A DNA stretch of 64,000 nt from UBA7239 sp964509075 (GTDB lineage: Bacteria > Pseudomonadota > Gammaproteobacteria > Pseudomonadales > UBA7239): the NCBI GenBank assembly GCA_964509075.1, contig CAZDWC010000004.1:62001-126000 (forward strand), given 5' to 3'. Each line of letters begins with the position of its first letter. The stretch's first letter is position 1. Below are positions 16,939-25,123 of the stretch, piece by piece. The notes beneath the pieces are model-generated. The model searched no databases and was not told where the DNA came from. It was given only the letters and a program-made list of their open reading frames with translations. Position numbers and translations under genes: made by a program.

Positions 16939-17375
16939 GCTGCAGCTCCTGTCGGTTTCCACTTCCAGGTCAAACGCGTTGACTCGGCATCTTCAAACAA
17001 TTTTTCCAGCACCAGCTCCACATCCATGCCGGCTTTCAATTGCGATACATCCACGCCTTCGACGGCCTGGCCGAGCACGATCATTTTTTCTTTCTCAAGC
17101 TCAACGGCGATGATAGCGTAAGGCACAAACGGATCCGGCGACACAAACGGCTCCGGCGGCTGGTAACAGGCATTGGTGAACGACCATATCTTGCCGGTGC
17201 GCGACAACTGCACTTCATCAAATTCCTCGCCGTTGCACGCCGGGTTTTTGCAAAACACGGTTTGCTTGGGAAAATAATACGTGCCGCAGCTTTTGCACTG
17301 CGTGCCGAGCAGATGCGGTTTTTCCGCATCCATTGTGAACCAGCCTTCGATGGCGGGCACTACCGGTTTGGTCAT
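16935..17375 (-). CDS. DUF35 OB-fold/zinc-ribbon protein
   Basis: This 146-residue protein has an N-terminal rubredoxin-like zinc ribbon (CKSCGTYYFP, then CKNPAC) and a C-terminal OB fold starting near GKIWSFTNACY. DUF35 proteins are obligate partners of thiolase-fold enzymes, delivering or channelling acyl-CoA substrates. Here the partner is the overlapping thiolase gene. The start at 17375 has AGAGGT about nine bases upstream; the longer frame to 17450 reads into a palindromic repeat and is rejected. Its place between ipdB and the thiolase fits steroid or lipid side-chain degradation. Confidence 0.9.
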   Translation of the reverse strand: MTKPVVPAIEGWFTMDAEKPHLLGTQCKSCGTYYFPKQTVFCKNPACNGEEFDEVQLSRTGKIWSFTNACYQPPEPFVSPDPFVPYAIIAVELEKEKMIVLGQAVEGVDVSQLKAGMDVELVLEKLFEDAESTRLTWKWKPTGAAA

Positions 17376-17410
17376 GGTCGTTACCTCTGTAATGCACGAT
17401 TGATTGTGTG

Positions 17411-17463
17411 GTAGGGGCAGGTCTCGTGCCTGCCCCCCGGGCGACCACAAGGGTCGCCCCTAC
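17411..17463. repeat. REP/BIME-like double-hairpin element
   Basis: This 53-bp element is bounded by the inverted repeat GTAGGGGC/GCCCCTAC. It holds two adjacent hairpins: GGGGCAGG-N7-CCTGCCCC (17414-17436) and GGGCGACC-N5-GGTCGCCC (17439-17459). It lies in the 91-bp gap between ipdB-like and DUF35 genes inside an otherwise tight operon. Similar sequences are common dispersed repeats in unrelated bacteria, probably mobilised by RAYT-type transposases (recollection). Confidence 0.75.
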
Positions 17464-17466
17464 ACA

Positions 17467-18249
17467 TCAACCCAGTGCGGTTGCGCGCACGTTGTGCGGA
17501 TCCAGTTGCGCGAGCAGCGCGAGCTGTTCAGCAGTCGGTTCCGCGGTGGTCGGGATGTTCGCCGGAATGTGCAGCGGGAAACCGGTGTTTTCCACCACTT
17601 GCTCCACCGTCACGCCGGGATGCAGGGAACGAATTGCCACCTGGTGATTCGGGCCGCTGAAATCCAGAATGCACAGGTTGGTGATAATCCAGCGGATATC
17701 CACTTCGTCCACGCTCCAGCCTTTCGGCATGCGCGCCGGGTTGTAACCGATGGAGGCGACCATGTCACACTCGCCCTCCACAAACACTTTCTTGTTGTGG
17801 TTGGGTACGAAAAAAGAATTCGCGTGGTTGATGGAGTTGCCGGGAAAACCGCGCACGCCGAGCATCTGCGCTTTCGGTTTTTTGTAATCGGCGCCGATCA
17901 TGGAAATGTTCGCTTGGCCGAAACGATCCACTTGCGTCGGGCCCACCATGGCGTGGCGCTTGCCGCCCCACACATTGTCGAAAATGCGCGAGAAACCCAT
18001 CCACGATTCGAATTTTGGTTTGTAATCGCCGCGCGGGCCCACTGGCACCGGTTCGGAGACAATCCACGCTTCGGAATCTGTCATCATGATGTCGGGGTTG
18101 ATGCTTTTCATGCACAGCGAGGCTGCAAGACGCGGCACCACGCCGATGCCTGTCGCCAATACTTCGCCGTCATCTTTCCACGCCTGTGCAGCAGCACAGA
18201 TGATCAGGTCTACCAATGTATATTCGCTCATTGTTTTTCTCCCGATCAA
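17467..18249 (-). CDS. ipdB: CoA-transferase-like beta subunit, IpdB homologue
   Basis: This is a 260-residue class I CoA-transferase-fold beta chain. Segments such as HAMVGPTQVDRFGQANIS and GVRGFPGNSINHANSFF agree with mycobacterial IpdB as I remember it, rather than with succinyl- or acetoacetyl-CoA transferases. IpdAB hydrolyses the last steroid ring (COCHEA-CoA) during cholesterol C/D-ring breakdown. The start at 18249 overlaps the ipdA stop codon at 18246-18248 by one four-base ATGA-type junction. An internal ATG six codons in (MSEYTLVDL) is an alternative start. A generic 3-oxoacid CoA-transferase would be the fallback annotation. Confidence 0.85.
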   Translation of the reverse strand: MIGRKTMSEYTLVDLIICAAAQAWKDDGEVLATGIGVVPRLAASLCMKSINPDIMMTDSEAWIVSEPVPVGPRGDYKPKFESWMGFSRIFDNVWGGKRHAMVGPTQVDRFGQANISMIGADYKKPKAQMLGVRGFPGNSINHANSFFVPNHNKKVFVEGECDMVASIGYNPARMPKGWSVDEVDIRWIITNLCILDFSGPNHQVAIRSLHPGVTVEQVVENTGFPLHIPANIPTTAEPTAEQLALLAQLDPHNVRATALG

Positions 18250-19124
18250 AATACTGGCAAGGGCAGTTTCTTGATTGCATCAAGACCGCCAACTTTTTCG
18301 AGATATTCTGCTTCTGTGAAAGCGATGTACTTATCAAAGTACGCCTGCCAGCCACCTTCTTCTTTCACGGAAGCGTTGTATTCCTTGAAGTGCTTGCTGT
18401 CGAAACCGTACAACGGTGCACAAGAGCTTGGATGCGCGCCGCCGGCAATGTGTACCACGCCGGTGGTTTCGCTGCGCTCCCAGAACACAAAGCGCGCTTC
18501 TTCCTGTGAATGGAAGGTGCTGGTGTCGACCAGTTCATCGCAAGTGACAAAGGTTTTGTCAGCTGCGCGCACGAACAGATCGTCCATGTAATGATCCGGG
18601 CCTTTGATCTGGCACACACCGCGGCTGTCGGCGCGATCCACATGCACCAGCGCGGCATCGAGTTTGATCGCCGGCATCGCCACCCACTCGCGGCCATCGG
18701 CATACGGTGACTGGATCAATTTGATGTCCGGATTGTATTTCAACACGTCGGTGCCGATGCCCAAACGCGTCGGAATAAACGGCACACGCATGCCGGCCGC
18801 TTTCAGGCCGAGCAGGAACATGCCCTCGTCGATTTCCATGGTCTCGATCGCACCTTGCTGGCGCGCCTGACGGAAGTAGGGTTCCAATGGAATGAAGTCC
18901 AGTGACACGAAGGCAAAGACGACTTTCTTCACCTTGCCGGCCGCGCACAGCATGCCGACATCAGCACCGCCGTAGGCCACCACGGTGAGGTCTTTGAGGT
19001 TGGAGCGCAGGATCTCGCGGATCAGCGCCATCGGTTTGCGGCGAGGACCCCAGCCGCCAATGCCGATGGTCATGCCATCGCGCAGCTGGCTGACAACATC
19101 AGCCGCCGTCATGACTTTGTTCAT
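18246..19124 (-). CDS. ipdA: CoA-transferase-like alpha subunit, IpdA homologue
   Basis: This is a 292-residue alpha chain paired with the overlapping beta-chain gene. The N-terminus GMTIGIGGWGPRRKPMALIREILRS and the following TVVAYGGADVGMLCAAGKVK are the pattern of IpdA. Glu100 in EIDEGM occupies the position of the IpdA catalytic glutamate (Glu105 in M. tuberculosis, from memory). It is the first gene of the operon ipdA-ipdB-DUF35-thiolase, with about 170 nt of upstream space for a promoter. With the IpdC-like gene at 6.8 kb this indicates a steroid nucleus degradation route; family-level assignment as a CoA-transferase is certain, steroid specificity is probable. Confidence 0.87.
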   Translation of the reverse strand: MNKVMTAADVVSQLRDGMTIGIGGWGPRRKPMALIREILRSNLKDLTVVAYGGADVGMLCAAGKVKKVVFAFVSLDFIPLEPYFRQARQQGAIETMEIDEGMFLLGLKAAGMRVPFIPTRLGIGTDVLKYNPDIKLIQSPYADGREWVAMPAIKLDAALVHVDRADSRGVCQIKGPDHYMDDLFVRAADKTFVTCDELVDTSTFHSQEEARFVFWERSETTGVVHIAGGAHPSSCAPLYGFDSKHFKEYNASVKEEGGWQAYFDKYIAFTEAEYLEKVGGLDAIKKLPLPVF

Positions 19125-19294
19125 CGTGTGTACCTTCGATCAGGAAAATGGAAGAAACGGCAGAAAACCCGCCGGAAAAGCGCGGTGATGGTAGTGTCGG
19201 GGGGGCACAATGTCAACGCGGCCAACGCTGCGGATAATCTCAAAATCCTTTTAAAACAGTCGGTTAAGCTGACCTTCTGCCTATGATTGCCGTG

Positions 19295-19810
19295 TCAGTG
19301 CAGCAGGGCTTGCAGATCTCTCCAGGCCTGTACTTTCTGTTGCAGGCTCACCCGCGCATTAGCCGGGCTGGTAGACGGCAAACACAGGCGGGTGGCGGGC
19401 AGCAATTCTGCCGGTATCTGCGGCAGCGCATGGCGCTGGAACAGCTGTTGTACCGAGCGGCCGTTGAAAGCGATGGTGTGGATAGTGGGATACGCGCGCA
19501 GTAGCGCGGCGAAGTCATTGGCCTGTACCGAGCTGGCGTCGATGGCACTGTCCAGGCTGCCGGGGCGTATGCAGCTGCCGGCGACATCCCACAGGGCGAT
19601 GCCGTGGTCGCGCAATTGCGCGATGCGTTGCGGATAAGGTGCTTGCGCGTCAATGCCGAACAGCGTCTGCATGATGGCCCAGAACGCGTTGCGCGGATGC
19701 GCGTAGTACTGCTGTGCATCGAGCGAGGCGATGCCGGGCATGGAGCCCAGCACCAGCAAGCGCGCCTTGGGCGAAACCACAGGCGGAAAGGAATGCACGC
19801 GTGCAGTCAT
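19295..19810 (-). CDS. DNA-deoxyinosine glycosylase (UDG superfamily family 6)
   Basis: This 171-residue protein of the uracil-DNA glycosylase fold should excise hypoxanthine from DNA. The N-terminal LLVLGSMPGIASLDAQQYYAHPRNAFW is the family hallmark, with the motif I GSMPG loop and the catalytic region following. The C-terminal motif LPSTSPANA is also typical. Its ATG overlaps the hrpB stop codon by four bases, so both are cotranscribed. Annotations as G/U mismatch-specific glycosylase exist for relatives, but the YYAHPRNAFW signature favours the hypoxanthine branch. Confidence 0.88.
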   Translation of the reverse strand: MTARVHSFPPVVSPKARLLVLGSMPGIASLDAQQYYAHPRNAFWAIMQTLFGIDAQAPYPQRIAQLRDHGIALWDVAGSCIRPGSLDSAIDASSVQANDFAALLRAYPTIHTIAFNGRSVQQLFQRHALPQIPAELLPATRLCLPSTSPANARVSLQQKVQAWRDLQALLH

Positions 19811-22329
19811 GATTCGCGTTTGCGCGCGCGATCATCCGCCGCCTTGGTGCGACGGGTGGGTTCTGCTTCCAATGGATTTTCCGGCCAGTAATGTTTCGGA
19901 TACTGGCCGCGCATGTCCTTGCGCACGTCCCTGTAGGCGTTCTGCCAGAAACTGGCGAGATCTTGTGTGACAGCCAGCGGCTGTCGCGCCGGTGATAATA
20001 AATGTACCAGCACGGGAACGCTGTTGTTGCCGATACGAGGTGTTGCCTGCACTCCGAACATTTCCTGCAAGCGCACGGCGAGTACCGGTTGTTCGCCGCT
20101 GTAATCCAGGATGATCTGCGTGCCGGTGGGTGCGGTGATAAAAATCGGTGCCAATTGATCCAGCTGTTTTTGTTGCGCGTAATCCAGTCGCGACTGCAGT
20201 GCCTGCAGCCATTCCACTTGTGCCAGTTGGCTGCAACGACTCACTTGCGTGAGAAACGGCGCCAGCCATTGTTGCAATGTTTGCAGTAGTGCCGATTCAC
20301 CAAAGTCGGGAAAATTTTTCACCAGACCACTGCTGCACAACCAGCGCACGCGCGCCAGCCACTGCTGCACCGCCTCAGGCAATGGCAAGGCTTGCCAACC
20401 GAGTTGGCGCAAACCGTTACACAACGCGGCAACGGCTTTGTCACCGCGGGCCGGCAAGGGCTTTTCAGCAAATATTATCGAGCCGAAGCGTTTGACTTGC
20501 CGCGCAATCACCGCTTCTTCTTGTGCAGACCACAGCGTTTCTTCTCCATCAAAAAACAGTTCCGGTAAAAATGTCTGCAAGTCGCGTGCGTCAATGGTCG
20601 CTGCAAGAAAAATTCGCGCTTCGCGACCTTCGCCATCGAGATCGGCAATCGCAATCCATTCGCTGTTGGCCAACGCGCCACCATGCGGCAGTGTCGCACC
20701 TGTGCCATTGGCTAACTGCCAACGTTCGCCGCGAGCATCGCGACGCTTGGCTACGCGCTCCGGATAACACAGTGCCAGCATCAAGCCCAGTTCGTCATCG
20801 TGCTGTGCACTGTCATCACGGATTTTCAGTGTTTGTCGCAAGCGCGATGCTTGTTGTTTGACGCGTTCGCGCGCGCCAGCATCAGCAGCGCCACCGTGTT
20901 TCAACGCGAGCCAACGCGCATGAAAATCGGCATCGCGATCATTGCCGCGCAGCAAATCACGTTCTTCCAGCAGTGCAGCTACATCGCAGGCCAGTGCGCC
21001 GCAGTCGTGCTCACGTGCGCGCAACAGCATGTGTGCATAACGCGGATGCACCGGCAATTCCGCCATGGCACGGCCGTGTGGAGTAATACGCAGTTCGCTA
21101 TCCAGCGCACCTGATTTCTGCAAGGCCTCGCGCGCCTGTTGCAAATGCGCAGCGGGCGGTGGGTCGAGAAAGGCGAGATCACTTTCTTGCGCACCCCACA
21201 CGGCAAGTTCCAGTGCCAACGGCATCAAGTCACTTTGCAGGATTTCCGGCACCGGGAACCGCGCCAGCGTTTGTTGCTGTGATTCACTCCATAAGCGGTA
21301 ACACGCGCCAGCTTGTTGTCGACCGGCGCGACCGGCGCGCTGTGTCGCTGTCGCCTGCGATACATTGACGGTGACCAGACCCGACATGCCGCGACGTGGA
21401 TCAAAGCGCACCGTGCGCACCAGCCCGGCATCAATCACCACGCGCACGCCATCAATGGTCAGCGAGGTTTCGGCAATGCTGGTGGATAAAATAATCTTGC
21501 GCGCGCCGCTGCTGTCCGGTTGCAACGCAGCCTGTTGCTGTGCCGCAGAACCTTCGCCATACAGCAAATGAATTTTCGCGTCGCGCAATTCATCGCGATC
21601 CGCCAACATATTTTGTAGCCGCCGGATTTCACGTTGCCCCGGCAGAAACACCAGAAGATCGCCGCTTTGTTCTCGCCACGCACGCAACACCACCTGCGTG
21701 AGTTGATTTTCCAGTTGCGCGTTTTCCGTGCGTGAGTTGTCGCGCCCGCAGTAGAAAACCTCAACAGGAAAACTGCGGCCTTCGCTGTCTATCACCGGCG
21801 CGTTTTCGAGCAGGTTTGATACCGCCACACCGTCCAGCGTTGCCGACATCACCAACAGCTTCAAACTGTCGTTCTCAGGATCGGTGCGCCAGTTTTTTTG
21901 CACATCGCGCGCCAGCGCCAGGCCGAGATCAGCATGCAGCGATCGTTCGTGAAATTCGTCAAAAATAATCAGGCCAACGCCGGACAACTCCGGATCGCTC
22001 TGGATCATGCGCGACAGAATACCCTCGGTCACCACTTCGATTTTTGTGCACGCACTGGTTTTGCTTTCCCCGCGTATGCGATAACCGACGCGCTCGCCAA
22101 CTTTTTCACCCAGCTGCTGCGCCATGTATTGCGCCGCGCGCATCGCGGCCAGCCGTCGCGGCTCCAGCATCAGGATGCGGCCGTGGATGAATCCGGCATC
22201 GAGCAGGGCCAGCGGTACACGCGTGGTTTTACCAGCGCCGGGCGCAGCCGAGAGTACACAGCAATCGTGTTGGCGCAGGGCATCCAGCAACGCGGGCAGG
22301 GCGGCATCAATGGGCAGCGCGGCAGTCAT
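19807..22329 (-). CDS. hrpB: ATP-dependent helicase HrpB
   Basis: This 840-residue DEAH-box superfamily 2 helicase has Walker A APGAGKTTRVP, motif II DEFHERS (DEFH in place of DEAH, as in HrpB), motif III SATLDG and motif VI QRAGRAGRQ. The HrpB C-terminal domain follows, ending in a DWQNAYRDVRKDMRGQYPKHYWPENP-like tail. Its cellular role is poorly defined; RNA helicase activity is presumed. The start at 22329 (MTAALPIDAALPALL) is chosen because the upstream extension to 22413 has low family likeness and overlaps the divergent argS promoter space. It overlaps the deoxyinosine glycosylase gene by ATGA. Confidence 0.92.
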   Translation of the reverse strand: MTAALPIDAALPALLDALRQHDCCVLSAAPGAGKTTRVPLALLDAGFIHGRILMLEPRRLAAMRAAQYMAQQLGEKVGERVGYRIRGESKTSACTKIEVVTEGILSRMIQSDPELSGVGLIIFDEFHERSLHADLGLALARDVQKNWRTDPENDSLKLLVMSATLDGVAVSNLLENAPVIDSEGRSFPVEVFYCGRDNSRTENAQLENQLTQVVLRAWREQSGDLLVFLPGQREIRRLQNMLADRDELRDAKIHLLYGEGSAAQQQAALQPDSSGARKIILSTSIAETSLTIDGVRVVIDAGLVRTVRFDPRRGMSGLVTVNVSQATATQRAGRAGRQQAGACYRLWSESQQQTLARFPVPEILQSDLMPLALELAVWGAQESDLAFLDPPPAAHLQQAREALQKSGALDSELRITPHGRAMAELPVHPRYAHMLLRAREHDCGALACDVAALLEERDLLRGNDRDADFHARWLALKHGGAADAGARERVKQQASRLRQTLKIRDDSAQHDDELGLMLALCYPERVAKRRDARGERWQLANGTGATLPHGGALANSEWIAIADLDGEGREARIFLAATIDARDLQTFLPELFFDGEETLWSAQEEAVIARQVKRFGSIIFAEKPLPARGDKAVAALCNGLRQLGWQALPLPEAVQQWLARVRWLCSSGLVKNFPDFGESALLQTLQQWLAPFLTQVSRCSQLAQVEWLQALQSRLDYAQQKQLDQLAPIFITAPTGTQIILDYSGEQPVLAVRLQEMFGVQATPRIGNNSVPVLVHLLSPARQPLAVTQDLASFWQNAYRDVRKDMRGQYPKHYWPENPLEAEPTRRTKAADDRARKRES

Positions 22330-22477
22330 CGAAACAGAGGGCGTCACAGCGGTCTTCACAGGTGAACGAGTTGCGCATGATAAAGCGGCCACGACAAAAG
22401 CTGGTATGGGCACGGCGAAACGGGCGATAATGTCCGGCTATCCATCCGTCCCCGCTTTTACCGATGCACTTTCATTT

Positions 22478-24166
22478 ATGAAACAACAGCTTGCCGACCT
22501 GATCTCCTCCGCACTGGCCCAGTTGCAGGCCGAAGGCCTGCTGCCTGCGGGCGAGGCACTGCCCGCCGTGCAGATCGACAACACCAAAGACAAGGCACAC
22601 GGCGATCTCGCTTGCAATATCGCCATGGTATTGGCCAAAAAAGCCGGCAAACCGCCGCGCGACCTGGCCGCTGCCATCCTCGCTGCCATTCCGGCCAATA
22701 ACCTGATTGCCAAGGCGGATATCGCCGGCCCCGGTTTCATCAACTTCTTTATAGCCAGCAGTGCACAGACTGCCGTGGTGGGCCAGATCCTGCAGCAGGG
22801 CGAAAGCTTCGGGCGCAGCCAGCACGGCCAGAACCAGAAAGTACAGGTGGAATTCGTGTCGGCCAACCCCACCGGGCCGTTGCATGTCGGCCACGGCCGC
22901 GGCGCCGCCATCGGCGATTGCCTGTGCCGCCTGCTCGCCGCCACCGGCTGGCAAGTGACGCGCGAGTTCTACTACAACGATGCCGGTGCGCAGATCGGCA
23001 ACCTCGCGCGCTCGGTGCAGGCGCGCGCGCTGGGCCTCGGCCCCGACGATCATGGCTGGCCGGAAGACGGTTATCGCGGCGATTACATCAATGATGTCGC
23101 GCAATCCTATCTCGCCGGCGACAAGATCGACGCTGACGACCAGCACGTCATCGGCGCGAAAGATCCGCACGATGTCGAAGCCATCCGCCATTTCGCCGTT
23201 GCCTATTTGCGCCGCGAACAGGATCTGGACCTGAAAGCTTTCGATGTGCATTTCGATATCTTTTATCTCGAATCGTCGCTGTACACCGAAGGCAAGGTGG
23301 AAACGGCAGTCGAGCAACTGATCGCCAACGGCCACACCTATGAAAAAGACGGCGCGCTGTGGCTGAAGACCACCGACTTCGGTGATGACAAAGATCGCGT
23401 CATGCGCAAGACCGAAGGCGGCTACACCTATTTCGTGCCGGACGTCGCCTATCACCTGAACAAATGGCAGCGCGGCTTTACGCGCGTGATCAACGAACAG
23501 GGCGCCGATCACCACTCCACCATCACCCGTGTGCGCGCCGGCTTGCAGGCACTGAAAGCAGGCATTCCCGAAGCTTGGCCCGATTACGTGCTGCACCAGA
23601 TGGTGACAGTGATGAAAGGTGGCGAGGAAGTGAAAATTTCCAAGCGCGCCGGCTCTTACGTCACGCTGCGCGATTTGATCGACTGGTGCGGCCGTGATGC
23701 CACACGTTATTTTCTCGTCTCGCGCGCCGCAACCTCGCAGCTGGTGTTCGATGTCGATCTCGCTGTAGCGAAGAACAACGACAATCCTGTGTACTACATA
23801 CAATACGCGCATGCGCGGGTGTGCAGCGTGTTGCGTCAGGCACAGGAAAAAAATCTGCCTTACGATCAAGCTGCCGGTCTCGCACAACTCGATAAATTGG
23901 GTAGTGAACACGAAACGGCACAGCTCAATTTGCTCGCGCGCTACCCGGAAACCGTTGCAGCCGCTGCGCGCGATCTGGCGCCGCATCTGATTGCACAATA
24001 CCTGCGTGAACTTGCAGCCGGCCTGCATACTTGGTACAACGCCTCACAGTTTCTGGTGGAGGATGCCGATGTGCGCAATGCGCGCCTGACTCTCGCTGTG
24101 GCGACGCGACAAGTCTTGCGCAACGGCCTCGATCTGCTCGGCGTTAATGCACCGGAAACCATGTGA
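22478..24166 (+). CDS. argS: Arginyl-tRNA synthetase
   Basis: This 562-residue class I aminoacyl-tRNA synthetase charges tRNA-Arg. The HIGH signature is HVGHGRG within SANPTGPLHVGHGRGAAIGD, and the KMSK-equivalent is KISKRAGS. The N-terminal additional domain (residues 1-110) and the C-terminal DALR anticodon domain are present, matching the family's usual 560-590 residues. The ATG at 22478 (MKQQLADLISSAL) is the standard N-terminus; the longer frame upstream overlaps hrpB and is rejected. It is divergent from hrpB and followed by a SPOR protein gene, an arrangement also known in Pseudomonas. Confidence 0.96.
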   Translation: MKQQLADLISSALAQLQAEGLLPAGEALPAVQIDNTKDKAHGDLACNIAMVLAKKAGKPPRDLAAAILAAIPANNLIAKADIAGPGFINFFIASSAQTAVVGQILQQGESFGRSQHGQNQKVQVEFVSANPTGPLHVGHGRGAAIGDCLCRLLAATGWQVTREFYYNDAGAQIGNLARSVQARALGLGPDDHGWPEDGYRGDYINDVAQSYLAGDKIDADDQHVIGAKDPHDVEAIRHFAVAYLRREQDLDLKAFDVHFDIFYLESSLYTEGKVETAVEQLIANGHTYEKDGALWLKTTDFGDDKDRVMRKTEGGYTYFVPDVAYHLNKWQRGFTRVINEQGADHHSTITRVRAGLQALKAGIPEAWPDYVLHQMVTVMKGGEEVKISKRAGSYVTLRDLIDWCGRDATRYFLVSRAATSQLVFDVDLAVAKNNDNPVYYIQYAHARVCSVLRQAQEKNLPYDQAAGLAQLDKLGSEHETAQLNLLARYPETVAAAARDLAPHLIAQYLRELAAGLHTWYNASQFLVEDADVRNARLTLAVATRQVLRNGLDLLGVNAPETM

Positions 24167-24215
24167 GCAATCACTGATGAGCAGGCACCGTCAATCCAGG
24201 GACCGCGAACCGACC

Positions 24216-25091
24216 ATGAGTCACGATTTCGCCCGCAGCCACCGCATGAAACGCGAAGCCACGCGCAAGAAGGCACCGGCGCGTAAAAGCGGCGGCGTAC
24301 CCTCGTGGTTGTGGTTGCTGATCGGCACGCTGGCCGGCGGCCTCATCATGTTTCTGGTGTATCTATCGGGCGTGGCGCCGCAACTGCCTGACTTGCGCAC
24401 ACAACAACCATCAGCGGCAGCAGGAAAACCGGCAGCCGACAAGCCGGGCGAAACAGCCAAAGCCGAACCAGCGGCGCCGCCGAAACGCACCAGTCCGGTA
24501 TTCGAGTTCTATACCAAATTGCCGGAAGGCGGACAGAAAATCACCGACATACCGCCGGGCGCGCAACCATCGCCAGTGCCCGCAACCGATGCAGCTACCC
24601 AAACACAACCTGCACCACCGGCAACAACACCAGACGCACAAGTACCTGCTGCCACGGAACAGCCGGCTGCGAGCAAACCTGCGCCGGTAGCCACAACGCC
24701 CCAGACCGAAGTACTGGATCCTATCCAGCAATTGCTGGCCGAGCAGGAAAAGGAAAAACAACTGGCGGCGAAAACAGAAAAGAAAACCGAAACCAAACCG
24801 GCAACCGTCAATACCACGGGCATAAATACCACAGGCATAAATACCACGGGCATAAACACCAGCGGCAAGCTGTACCTGCAGGCCGGTGTATTCCGCAATG
24901 CCGCCGAAGCTGAAAAACTGCGCGCCAGAATTGCTGGCCTCGGCCTGAAGCCTTCCATGCAACCTATCACCAACAGCAGCGGCGAAACACTGCAGAAAGT
25001 GCTGGTAGGCCCGTTCGCCAGCAAAATCGACATGGACAAAGCCAGCATGTCGCTCACCGGCAACAAGATCAATGTTATTCCCGTGAAATAA
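24216..25091 (+). CDS. SPOR domain protein, FtsN-like
   Basis: This 291-residue bitopic membrane protein has a short basic cytoplasmic tail, one transmembrane helix at about residues 27-50 (WLWLLIGTLAGGLIMFLVYL) and a long Pro/Ala/Thr-rich periplasmic linker. A C-terminal SPOR domain (LYLQAGVFRNAAEAEKLRARI onwards) binds denuded septal glycan. The linker includes a four-unit NTTGI-type pentapeptide tandem repeat at 24810-24869. The position directly after argS is the usual place for an FtsN-like divisome protein in Pseudomonas relatives. The ATG at 24216 is preferred to earlier in-frame starts, because the basic tail MSHDFARSHRMKRE is typical. Confidence 0.85.
   Translation: MSHDFARSHRMKREATRKKAPARKSGGVPSWLWLLIGTLAGGLIMFLVYLSGVAPQLPDLRTQQPSAAAGKPAADKPGETAKAEPAAPPKRTSPVFEFYTKLPEGGQKITDIPPGAQPSPVPATDAATQTQPAPPATTPDAQVPAATEQPAASKPAPVATTPQTEVLDPIQQLLAEQEKEKQLAAKTEKKTETKPATVNTTGINTTGINTTGINTSGKLYLQAGVFRNAAEAEKLRARIAGLGLKPSMQPITNSSGETLQKVLVGPFASKIDMDKASMSLTGNKINVIPVK
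24810..24869 (+). repeat. 15-bp tandem repeat inside the SPOR gene
   Basis: Three near-identical 15-bp units (AATACCACGGGCATA) and a fourth degenerate one encode NTTGI-NTTGI-NTTGI-NTSGK in the flexible linker. The repeat stays in frame, so copy-number change would only lengthen the linker. Confidence 0.85.
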
Positions 25092-25123
25092 AGCCTGCAG
25101 GTTACTGCCGGCAGGAGCACGCC

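Noticed and set aside
15757..19124. Ordinary acetoacetate or succinate CoA-transferase operon
   Set aside because: The two chains carry IpdA/IpdB-specific segments and are followed by DUF35 plus SCP-x-type thiolase, a steroid-type context.
22472..24028. Minus-strand frame of 518 codons opposite argS
   Set aside because: Antisense shadow of a well-supported gene.
24810..24869. Possible CRISPR-like repeat
   Set aside because: Units are contiguous without spacers and in frame in a coding gene.
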